Shown here in pieces: positions 8,375 to 17,183 of a stretch of DNA of 64,000 nucleotides; within the stretch, counting starts at the first letter, position 1; the number at the start of each line of letters is the position of its first letter. The position numbers and the translations under genes are program-made. A model generated the notes under the pieces. It worked only from the letters and a program-made list of their open reading frames with translations. It was not told the origin of the DNA and did no database searches. Source of the stretch: JARRKC01 sp037388505 (GTDB lineage Bacteria; Acidobacteriota; UBA6911; RPQK01; JAPXNP01); assembly GCA_037388505.1 (NCBI GenBank), contig JARRKC010000010.1, positions 1 through 64,000 on the forward strand, read 5' to 3'.

Positions 8375-8778
8375 GGTCCCTCGACCCAGACACTCCCATC
8401 CCGGAAATACTCCTTCTTCCAGATCGGGACCGTCTGCTTGATCGAGTCGATGAGGTAGCGGCAGGCGGCGAAGGCATCGGCTCGGTGAGCCGCACTGACG
8501 GCGATGAAGACGCTGGTTTCTTCAATCTCCAGCCGCCCGATCCGATGGACGATGCTGACGCCTTCGAGGGCCCACTGATCGCGCGCACTTCGTACCAGTT
8601 TATCCAGCTCCAGCAGGGCCATAGATTCATAAGCCTCATAAACGAGATGAGTTACGCTCCGACCGTCGGAAGTGTCCCGCACGCGTCCATCGAAAGTGGC
8701 AATGGCACCGGCCTTCGGGCTGCGGACGGTTTCCATCAGCGGGGCCGGATCGATCGGCGCATCGGTAAGCCGGATCAT
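8371..8778 (-). CDS. moaE: Molybdopterin synthase catalytic subunit
   Basis: 135 residues with MoaE signatures: GAIATFDGRVRD, LVYEAYESMA, a VSAAHRADAFAACRYLID helix and the catalytic lysine region KQTVPIWKKEYFRDGS. MoaE and MoaD convert cPMP to molybdopterin in the cytoplasm. The ATG overlaps the moaD stop (ATGA), so the two are co-translated. The stop codon TAG is contributed by the edge of a palindromic repeat unit. No other moa or mob gene is visible in the window. Confidence 0.95.
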   Translation of the reverse strand: MIRLTDAPIDPAPLMETVRSPKAGAIATFDGRVRDTSDGRSVTHLVYEAYESMALLELDKLVRSARDQWALEGVSIVHRIGRLEIEETSVFIAVSAAHRADAFAACRYLIDSIKQTVPIWKKEYFRDGSVWVEGP

Positions 8779-9026
8779 CGGCTGCCTCCGCTGACGGGCG
8801 GGAACAGCGCAACCTCATCGCCATCGGCGACCGGGCTGTCAAAGCTTCCGTAAGTTTCGTTGACGGCCACTCGCACTCTCGTCCGATAGGCCTCGAGGGC
8901 CGGCTGACGGCGGCACAGGAGGTCGAAAAGATCGCCGGCGGTCCGGACTTCCGGAGAGGAGGCCAGTTCGATCTCGCCCTGTCCGATGATTTCTCTCAGG
9001 GAGGCAAACAGCAGCACGCGAACCAT
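8775..9026 (-). CDS. moaD: Molybdopterin synthase sulfur carrier subunit with C-terminal extension
   Basis: 83-residue ubiquitin-fold protein beginning MVRVLLFASLREIIG and ending DEVALFPPVSGGSR. MoaD carries a thiocarboxylate on its terminal Gly-Gly for transfer to the pterin in MoaE. Here two residues (Ser-Arg) follow the Gly-Gly before the stop, so the tail cannot be adenylated unless trimmed. The reading frame is clean: the stop overlaps the moaE start as ATGA. I take the ATG at 9026 because the family begins there; a longer in-frame ORF upstream looks non-coding. Confidence 0.9.
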   Translation of the reverse strand: MVRVLLFASLREIIGQGEIELASSPEVRTAGDLFDLLCRRQPALEAYRTRVRVAVNETYGSFDSPVADGDEVALFPPVSGGSR

Positions 9027-9148
9027 GCGGGAATTATACGGGATCCTGGGGAGAGTGGTCCCAGGAGAGAAGGAGATGCCTTGGAAGCAAGCCGGGGGCA
9101 TGAATTCGCTGTTTCGCTCCAGCCTGCGCCGGGTTACCATGGGGGTTC

Positions 9149-10429
9149 ATGAAGCATTGGTTCCTGCTTCTATCGATCTGGTTCGCTGTGTCAACGGTCC
9201 GGGCGGACATCGTCAAGATCAATCTGGATGGGATCATCGATCCCGTGACGGCGGATTTCATCCACGAGACACTCCAGAAGGCGGAAGCGGAAGGGGCCGA
9301 GTTCGTTCTGATCCGTCTTTCCACTCCGGGCGGGCTGGGCGTCTCCATGCAGCAGATCGTGCAGACGATCCTGAATTCGAAGATTCCGGTGGTCTGCTAT
9401 GTGGCCCCGAAAGGAGCGCATGCCGCCTCGGCCGGTTTCTTCGTGCTGTTGGCCGCCGATGTCGCTGCCATGGCTCCCGGAACCAACACCGGCGCTGCGC
9501 ACCCCGTCTTTCCGCTCGGGATGGGCGACAAAACGATGCTGGAGAAGGTGAAGAACGACGCGCTGGCTAGTTTACGGGCCATCGTGAAGCAGCGGAACCG
9601 CAATTATGATTTGGCGGCTCAAGCCGTGGAGGAGAGCAAATCGTACACCGCCCGGGAAGCGCTCGACGGCCACCTGATCGACCTCATCGCCGACGATCAG
9701 GCGGCTCTGCTGAAGGATCTGAACGGGCGTGAGATCACGCGTTTCACGGGTGAGCGGCAGGTACTGCAGACGGCGGGGATCCCCGTACGTACGGCTGAGA
9801 TGAGCCTGCGCCAGAAGGTCCTTTCCAACATCGCCGACCCGAACTTCGCATTGATCCTCGGCGTCGTCGGCCTGCTCGGTCTCTACGTCGAATTCACGCA
9901 TCCCGGCATGGTCGTTCCCGGCGTGGTCGGTGGGATCTGCCTGCTGCTGGCTCTTCTCGGGTTCTCGCTGCTGCCGGTCAACCTGATCGGAGTGTTGCTG
10001 ATCATACTGGCCTTTGGTCTGTTCGTCGCCGAGGTGAAGGTCCAGGGCTTCGGTGTGTTGGGGCTGGGAGGAATCGTGGCCATGATCCTGGGGCTCATTT
10101 TTCTAATCGAAAGCCCTTACCCGCAACTGCGCATCGATCTTTCGATTGCGGCCGCCGTCACGGTCCCGTTCGCGTTGATCTTCATTTTCCTCCTCCGTCT
10201 TGTGCTCCGCACTCATGCACGGCAGGTGACCACGGGCGAAGCCGGTCTGGTTGGAGAGATCGGAACCGCCCAGACCGAAGTCGGACCGGAAGGCGGCAGG
10301 GTCTTCGTGGCCGGTGAGATTTGGCGGGCCACATCCGCCAAACCGATCATGGTGGGGGAACGGATTCGCGTCGTGTCCGCCCACAACCTGGACCTGGTGG
10401 TGGAAAACCTCGCGAGGAAGAATGCTTGA
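9149..10429 (+). CDS. NfeD-type membrane-bound ClpP-class serine protease
   Basis: 426 residues: signal peptide (about 1-19), a ClpP-class protease domain (20-220) with the likely nucleophile Ser94 in GAHAASAGFF and the oxyanion-type RLSTPGG, four or five membrane helices (about 240-345), and a C-terminal OB-fold NfeD domain (GEAGLVGEIGTAQTEV). Long NfeD proteins cleave stomatin-type partners. The partner gene is the slipin 43 bases downstream, the normal pairing. The ATG gives a clean signal peptide. Divergent moaD lies 122 bp upstream, so the promoter is in that gap. Confidence 0.93.
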   Translation: MKHWFLLLSIWFAVSTVRADIVKINLDGIIDPVTADFIHETLQKAEAEGAEFVLIRLSTPGGLGVSMQQIVQTILNSKIPVVCYVAPKGAHAASAGFFVLLAADVAAMAPGTNTGAAHPVFPLGMGDKTMLEKVKNDALASLRAIVKQRNRNYDLAAQAVEESKSYTAREALDGHLIDLIADDQAALLKDLNGREITRFTGERQVLQTAGIPVRTAEMSLRQKVLSNIADPNFALILGVVGLLGLYVEFTHPGMVVPGVVGGICLLLALLGFSLLPVNLIGVLLIILAFGLFVAEVKVQGFGVLGLGGIVAMILGLIFLIESPYPQLRIDLSIAAAVTVPFALIFIFLLRLVLRTHARQVTTGEAGLVGEIGTAQTEVGPEGGRVFVAGEIWRATSAKPIMVGERIRVVSAHNLDLVVENLARKNA

Positions 10430-10472
10430 GAATACCGCCCGAAGTGGACGGTACTAGTCGAGGGAGGGATCC

Positions 10473-11243
10473 ATGCTGATTACGCCGACATTCATCATTA
10501 TTGCAGTTCTGCTGCTCTATCTTCTTTCCGTCATCCACGTGCTTCGCGAATACGAGCGAGGCGTCGTTTTTCGGCTGGGCCGCGTTTTGCCCGAGCCGAA
10601 AGGGCCGGGGATCATCCTGGTCTTTTGGCCCATCGATCGGATCGAGCGGGTGAGCCTTCGAACCGTGGCCATGGATGTTCCGGCTCAGGACGTCATTACC
10701 CGCGACAATGTGACGGTGAAGGTCAACGCGATCGTCTATTTTCGCGTCCTGGATGCCAATCGGGCGATTGTTACCGTCGAGAACTACCTGTACGCGACCT
10801 CTCAGCTGGCCCAGACGACACTGCGCTCAGTCCTCGGGGAAGTGGACCTGGACGATCTGCTCAGTCAGCGCGAGATCCTCAATGCCCGGTTGCAGACGAT
10901 TCTCGATGAACACACGGACGTCTGGGGGATCAAGGTCTCCATGGTCGAGATCAAGACGGTCGATCTGCCGGCCGAGATGCAAAGGGCGATGGCGCGCCAA
11001 GCCGAGGCGGAACGGGAACGTCGCGCCAAGGTCATCCATGCCCAGGGCGAATTCGAAGCGGCGGAGCGCCTGCGCCAAGCCGGCGACGTTCTTGCGGCGC
11101 AACCGATCGCATTCCAGTTGCGGTATCTTGGAACCTTGGCGGAAATCAGTGCGGAACAGAATTCAACGATCGTCTTTCCGATTCCCGTCGATTTGTTGTC
11201 ACACTTGAGCGGGAAAGTGACGCCGAAGGAGCCGAAGGAATAG
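10473..11243 (+). CDS. Slipin (SPFH/stomatin family membrane protein)
   Basis: 256 residues: one N-terminal membrane helix (LITPTFIIIAVLLLYLLSV), then an SPFH domain (REYERGVVFRLGRVL, VTVKVNAIVYFRV, ATSQLAQTTLRSVLGEVDLDDLL) and a C-terminal coiled-coil region rich in Ala, Glu and Arg (AMARQAEAERERRAKVIHAQGE). Bacterial slipins oligomerise at the membrane and are paired with NfeD proteases. GGGAGGG lies upstream of the ATG. It is adjacent to nfeD and probably in one operon with the SPOR, lnt and prfB genes. Confidence 0.94.
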   Translation: MLITPTFIIIAVLLLYLLSVIHVLREYERGVVFRLGRVLPEPKGPGIILVFWPIDRIERVSLRTVAMDVPAQDVITRDNVTVKVNAIVYFRVLDANRAIVTVENYLYATSQLAQTTLRSVLGEVDLDDLLSQREILNARLQTILDEHTDVWGIKVSMVEIKTVDLPAEMQRAMARQAEAERERRAKVIHAQGEFEAAERLRQAGDVLAAQPIAFQLRYLGTLAEISAEQNSTIVFPIPVDLLSHLSGKVTPKEPKE

Positions 11244-11251
11244 CGAGACAG

Positions 11252-11851
11252 ATGAGACCACGATTCAGACCCCGAGAAGCCATGTTGCTCTACCTGGTGA
11301 TTCTCGCCTGCGTCGCCGGTCTTTTTCTGATCGGGCTGGAACTCGGCCGTAACCGGCTGATCGGCGGAAAGGCGGAGCCCGGCCAGGCGGCGGTCGGGAA
11401 TCCGGGTCGTTCCGAGGCCGCAGAGGAAGGTCCGGTCGAAGTCTTCAAGAACCTGACTCCGTCCACCCCCGCACCACCGGCCGAGACGTCTGAAGCGCCG
11501 GGCTCATCGGAGACATCGTCCGATAAGCCGCCAGCTGAAGAGCCCACCCGGACGAGTTCACCGGAAAAAGCCAAGCCGGACTCGTCGGGAGCGCTGCCGG
11601 AATCGAAACAGGGCGGCACCCACTACACCATCCAGGTGGCCGCTCATTCCAGCGAACAGGAAGCGCAGCAGACTCTGCTCCGCCTCGAAGCGAAAGGGTT
11701 TTCCGCCAGGATCCAGCCTCCGATTCCCCGCCTGGGTGACCGTTTCTACCGAGTCTGGGTCGGTGAATTCGACTCCATCGAGGAAGCCCGCTCCAAAGAG
11801 GCCGAGGTGAAAGCGGCAGGCTTCCTCACATACGTCCGCAAAACCGAATGA
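11252..11851 (+). CDS. SPOR-domain membrane protein
   Basis: 199 residues: a short cytoplasmic tail, one membrane helix (about 11-31, AMLLYLVILACVAGLFLIGLELG), a proline/serine/glutamate-rich linker (about 45-120) and a C-terminal SPOR domain (GGTHYTIQVAAHSSEQEAQQTLLRLEAKGF to the end). SPOR domains bind denuded peptidoglycan at the septum. It starts eight bases after the slipin stop and its end overlaps lnt by four bases. A septal role is inferred from the domain alone. Confidence 0.88.
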   Translation: MRPRFRPREAMLLYLVILACVAGLFLIGLELGRNRLIGGKAEPGQAAVGNPGRSEAAEEGPVEVFKNLTPSTPAPPAETSEAPGSSETSSDKPPAEEPTRTSSPEKAKPDSSGALPESKQGGTHYTIQVAAHSSEQEAQQTLLRLEAKGFSARIQPPIPRLGDRFYRVWVGEFDSIEEARSKEAEVKAAGFLTYVRKTE

Positions 11852-13349
11852 CGCGCGCCCTTCTGCTCTCGATCCTCGCCGGAGGGCTGTTGACCCTGTC
11901 CTTTCCGAATTTCTCGTGGTTCCCTCTGGCCTGGGTCGGCCTGATCCCCTATCTGTACGTGTGTTTTACTGCAAAAGCCCGAGATCTGGCGGTCGGGCAT
12001 CTCCTGTTCTGCGCGGCCTATTTGGGGGGCGTCCTGTACTGGATTCCCCGCGTCCTGGTGGTCTATGGGGGATTGAACTGGTTCATCGGCGGACTGGCGC
12101 TGGTCGTCATGGTCCTCGTCCTGGCGCTTCTTCTGGCACCCTTTCCGGTGCTGGTTCGGTGGACGTCAGAGCGCTCCTGGATGGCAGCCGCACTGGCAGC
12201 TCCGGGAATCTGGCTGATGACCGAGTTGATTCGGAACTTCTTCCCCTTCGGGGGTTTTCCCTGGGGTGCTTTGGGCTATTCGCAGCTGCCTTACTCCTGG
12301 GTTGCCCAACTGGCCGATGTGGGCAGCGTCTATTTGATCTCTTTCGTGGTGGTGCTGGTGAACTCGGCGATCTTCATGATGATCGTCCGCCGAGCCTTTC
12401 GCTTCGGTGCCCTGGTCGCCATCGTGCTGGGACTCGTCAACCTGTACGGTCTGTATCGCGTCTACTTCTGGACGCCCCAGCCAGCCGGACAGATCGCAGT
12501 CGGCATCGCGCAGGGCGACATCGCGCTGCAGGGTAGTCTCTCGCATTACGCGACCAAGTACTTCAAGACGCTGGCCGGACAGTTCGATGAAGCCGTACAG
12601 TCCGGAGCGCGCTGGATCGTCTTTCCGGAAGCGCAGAATCCCTACCGCTTCGAGCGAGACTTTTACTTCCGCGAATTCTGGATCGACCGGGTGAGACGGG
12701 ATCACGTCTACCTCTTGTTCAACAGTACGCGGGAAGGAGAGAAGGGTTACTACAACAGCGCCTATATGCTCGATCCGGAGGGAAGAGTGACCTACGAATA
12801 CGACAAGGTTCACCTCGTCCCGTTCGGGGAGTACCTTCCTCTGGCCGCCCTGTTCGGGTACACCCGGGCATTGGTCGCAGAGGTGAGCGGTTTCACTCCG
12901 GGAGCCGGGCTCACGGTCGGGCAGGTCGAATCGATTCCGTTCACGACGCTGATCTGCTACGAAGGGATCTTCCCTGAACTGGCCCGCAGCGGCGTACGCC
13001 GGGGCGCAAGAATCCTGGTCAACATCACCAACGACGGCTGGTTCGGCCCCACTGCGGCTCCCGCACAGCATCTGGAGATGACGGCGATGCGGGCCATTGA
13101 GAATCGGCGAACCTGTATCCGGGCCGCGAACAGCGGGTACAGTGCGCTGATCGGACCCAAAGGCAGGATTCTGCTCCGGACGGGTCTGTTTCGAGAGGCG
13201 CTGCTGGTCTCCAATGCGGTCGCCTACAACAGTGACTCACCGTTTCTCACTCTCGGCTTCTGGCCCTGTTATCTCGTTATAATAGTCTCGCTGGGCTTGG
13301 CCTTCGCGACCACGGTGGGGACGAACGGCGAGGAGAAAGGTACGACACG

Positions 13350-13353
<4 letters not shown>
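11848..13353 (+). CDS. lnt: Apolipoprotein N-acyltransferase
   Basis: 501 residues: six or so N-terminal membrane helices, then a periplasmic nitrilase-fold domain. The catalytic triad is visible: Glu in IVFPEAQNPY (about residue 260), Lys in YDKVHLVPFGEYLP (about 319) and Cys in TTLICYEGIFPELAR (about 369). Lnt adds the third acyl chain to lipoproteins before Lol sorting; lolC- and lolD-like genes occur at 30-32 kb. The start overlaps the SPOR stop (ATGA) and the stop overlaps the prfB GTG (GTGA), implying coupled translation. Confidence 0.95.
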
Positions 13354-14469
<1,116 letters not shown>

Positions 14470-14478
14470 GAACAACCG

Positions 14479-15189
14479 ATGGCTGAGCATGAAGAGCAAG
14501 CCGAGTTGATGCAGGAGAAGGACCTGGTGCAGGACGCCGCCTCACTGCGTCGGGAGATCATGGAGAACCGACATGCGCCGGTGGCCAGTGAATTCCCGCG
14601 CGGCCGCAAGATCTTCTACTTTCTGACGATCGTCGTCGTGCTTGGGTGTACCTTTCTGATCCTGGGGTCAAGCAGCATCCGCCGGAGCATTGTCACGGCA
14701 GCGGCGCTTCGAATTGCCGGCAACCCGGACGCATCGGCGCAGGTCTTTCCCCTGCCGGCTCCGCCTCCCAAGGCACCAAGAGTCAGTGAATCCGCGACGG
14801 CCGCCGCCTTTTCCGCCGCGGGAGGGGACCTCGAGGGGGTTCTGTTTGCGAACTCGTCGCCGACGCCCTCGCAGGCCGGATCCGGCCAGCAGGCCGAGGG
14901 GAAGGTCCAGAAGGAGTTCGTGCCGCCCCCCAAGACCCAGGAAGCGTCCGAGGCCTATGCTTTGCTGCAATCGAAGAGCGAGATCGCGGCAGCGGTCATC
15001 AAAGGGCAGCGGGAAGGCTTCAAGTTCAAGGAATGGACGCCCCGCAAGGTCGATCCGCCGGTGTTCTGGATTGACCTCGTGACCGAACGTGCGTCCGATG
15101 GACAGGAAGTCCACTTGATTTGGCAAGTCAATACTTCTTCGGGCGATGTTCAACCGTTGAGCCAGGAAGCGCGGGATCTCGCGCACTAA
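14479..15189 (+). CDS. Single-pass membrane protein of unknown function
   Basis: 236 residues. The N-terminal 45 are charged and helical, one membrane helix follows (about 46-64, FYFLTIVVVLGCTFLILG), then a Pro/Ala/Ser-rich low-complexity stretch and a C-terminal part from about residue 150 (EAYALLQSKSEIAAAVIKGQREGFKFKEWTPRKVDPPVFWIDLV) that looks folded, ending QVNTSSGDVQPLSQEARDL. I do not recognise the family. AGGAAC precedes the ATG, and it begins nine bases after prfB, so it is likely the last gene of that operon. Confidence 0.75.
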   Translation: MAEHEEQAELMQEKDLVQDAASLRREIMENRHAPVASEFPRGRKIFYFLTIVVVLGCTFLILGSSSIRRSIVTAAALRIAGNPDASAQVFPLPAPPPKAPRVSESATAAAFSAAGGDLEGVLFANSSPTPSQAGSGQQAEGKVQKEFVPPPKTQEASEAYALLQSKSEIAAAVIKGQREGFKFKEWTPRKVDPPVFWIDLVTERASDGQEVHLIWQVNTSSGDVQPLSQEARDLAH

Positions 15190-15281
15190 AGAAATCTCCA
15201 AAGCTCAAGGACGTGTCGCCCAGGTGGTCTCAGCCCCTATTTGCTTGGACGCTCGGCAGCAGTGCGTAACCTCGGCAACTC

Positions 15282-15363
15282 GATTTCGCGCAAAGCCGCG
15301 AAGCATGCAAAGGAATTCTTCGTTTCAAAGCCCTTGGCGTCCGTAGCGTCTTGGCGCGAAATC
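15282..15363. repeat. Imperfect inverted-repeat element in the gap before recJ
   Basis: The 235-bp gap between genes contains GATTTCGCGCAAAGCC on the left and CTTGGCGCGAAATC on the right, 13 of 14 terminal bases complementary, with CGC-AAAG and GGCGTC motifs between. It has the look of a dispersed palindromic element. No ORF in the gap is convincing. Confidence 0.6.
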
Positions 15364-15424
15364 GGTTCTGTCAGTCTCTCCGGGTTTCCGCTCCAGTCAG
15401 TGCGGATTGTTAGGATGAGCGCCG

Positions 15425-17125
15425 ATGGACTACCGTTGGCGCTCCCTCTCGCCCAACCCTGAGCAGGTCGAAGTGCTCGTCCGGGAACTTGGCATTTCCA
15501 GACTGCTGGCGTCTCTGCTCGTCAACCGGGATCTGACCGATCCGGCGGAAGTCCAGCGCTTCCTCAACCCGCGTTTCGAAGATCTTCACGATCCCTATCG
15601 GATGAAGGGCATGGCGGAGACCGTCGAACGGCTGGTTTCCGCCATCGAACGCCGGGAAAAGATCCTGATCCACGGCGATTATGACGTGGATGGGATTACG
15701 TCGACGGTCGTTCTGCGGCGAGCTCTCGAAATGCTCGGCGCGCGAGTGAGCTATCACATTCCTCACCGTCTGGACGACGGCTACGGGATCAAGCGGGACA
15801 TCCTGCAACGTGCCGCCGCGGATGCGGTCGGTTTGGTCATCAGCGTGGACTGCGGAATCCGCGACTATGAAGCGGTCGACTACGCCCGCCAGCTGGGTCT
15901 CGACCTCATCGTCACCGATCATCATCTGCCGGGCAGTGAACTCCCCCGAGCATCGATCATCCTCAACCCGAGGCAGCCGGATTGTCCGTACCCCGACAAA
16001 AACCTCGCCGCGGTGGGAGTCGTGCTGAAAATCGTCCAGGCTCTGTTCGACCGGTATGGTCGCGCCTCGGTCGTCCCTCATTTTCTCAAAGTCGTGGCCA
16101 TCGGGACGGTGGCCGACATGGTTCCGCTGACGGGCGAGAATCGCATCATTGTGAAGCTCGGTCTCTCCGCCTTGCCGGAAACCTCCAACATCGGACTGCA
16201 GGCCCTCCTGGCCGGAACCGGGATCGAAGGGCGAGTCGATCATGTCGATGTCAGCTTCCGGCTTGCTCCCCGCATCAACGCTTTCACGCGGATGGGCGGA
16301 GGACAGGAGATCGTGGACCTGTTTTCGGTTCGAGATCCTGCCGAGGCCGCGGCGATCGTCCAGGAAATGAATCGCAAGAACGTCGAGCGGAGGCTGGAAG
16401 AGGATCGAATCCTGGCCGAGATCGAGACGCAGTTCCCTGCCGATCTGACCGAGGCGTCCGACTTCATCGTGATTGGTGGATGGTCGTGGCATCGGGGCGT
16501 CCTCGGCAATGTTGCCTCGCGACTGGTCCAGCGCCATCACCGCCCGACTTTGATTCTGTCTCTCGACGAGCAGGGGGCGCAGGGCTCGGGGCGCAGCATC
16601 CCGGGCTTTCACCTCCTGAAGTCGCTGGAACACGCAGACCGCTTCTTCGATCGGTACGGAGGCCATGCGCAGGCCGTCGGCTGCACGTTGAAGCCCGAGT
16701 ACTCCAACCCTGCCGGAGTGGCGGAATTGCGGCAAACGCTGCAGCAGTACGCTGTCGGCAGGCTCTCTCCCGACATGCTCGAACCGGAACTCCGAATCGA
16801 CTATCGGGTGCCGGTCGGCAAGCTGTCGTTCGCCATGTGTGCCGATCTCGAGCGCCTCGCTCCCTTTGGGATTGGGAATCCGGTGCCCGTCTTCGCCTCC
16901 TCCCATCTGGTCATCTCGGCGGGACCCTGGATTCTCAAGGAGAAGCACCTCAAACTGGCGGTGGAGGCCAACGGGACGCCGGTCGATTTGATCTGGTGGC
17001 GAAACGGCCGGGCGGCCGACGGGCTTGCGATCGGTCAGTCGATCGAGGCCGCCTATACGCTCAGCCGGGAGGAGTTTCGCGGTGACGAGCGACTCCTTCT
17101 TACCGTCAAAGACCTGCACGGTTGA
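15425..17125 (+). CDS. recJ: Single-stranded-DNA-specific exonuclease RecJ
   Basis: 566 residues, close to the family's usual 570. DHH phosphoesterase motifs are intact: HGDYDVDGITSTV (about residue 82), VISVDCGIRDYEAVDY, and IVTDHHLPG. The DHHA1 domain has GGHAQAVGCTL (about 414) and an OB-fold lies at the C-terminus. RecJ is a 5'-3' exonuclease for recombination and base-excision and mismatch repair. AGGATGAG lies upstream of the ATG. Confidence 0.96.
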   Translation: MDYRWRSLSPNPEQVEVLVRELGISRLLASLLVNRDLTDPAEVQRFLNPRFEDLHDPYRMKGMAETVERLVSAIERREKILIHGDYDVDGITSTVVLRRALEMLGARVSYHIPHRLDDGYGIKRDILQRAAADAVGLVISVDCGIRDYEAVDYARQLGLDLIVTDHHLPGSELPRASIILNPRQPDCPYPDKNLAAVGVVLKIVQALFDRYGRASVVPHFLKVVAIGTVADMVPLTGENRIIVKLGLSALPETSNIGLQALLAGTGIEGRVDHVDVSFRLAPRINAFTRMGGGQEIVDLFSVRDPAEAAAIVQEMNRKNVERRLEEDRILAEIETQFPADLTEASDFIVIGGWSWHRGVLGNVASRLVQRHHRPTLILSLDEQGAQGSGRSIPGFHLLKSLEHADRFFDRYGGHAQAVGCTLKPEYSNPAGVAELRQTLQQYAVGRLSPDMLEPELRIDYRVPVGKLSFAMCADLERLAPFGIGNPVPVFASSHLVISAGPWILKEKHLKLAVEANGTPVDLIWWRNGRAADGLAIGQSIEAAYTLSREEFRGDERLLLTVKDLHG

Positions 17126-17183
17126 AGTCTGTTCCCGCCCGGATGGCCGTTAGTTTCGATAGAATAAGCGGTGCAGACGTCTG

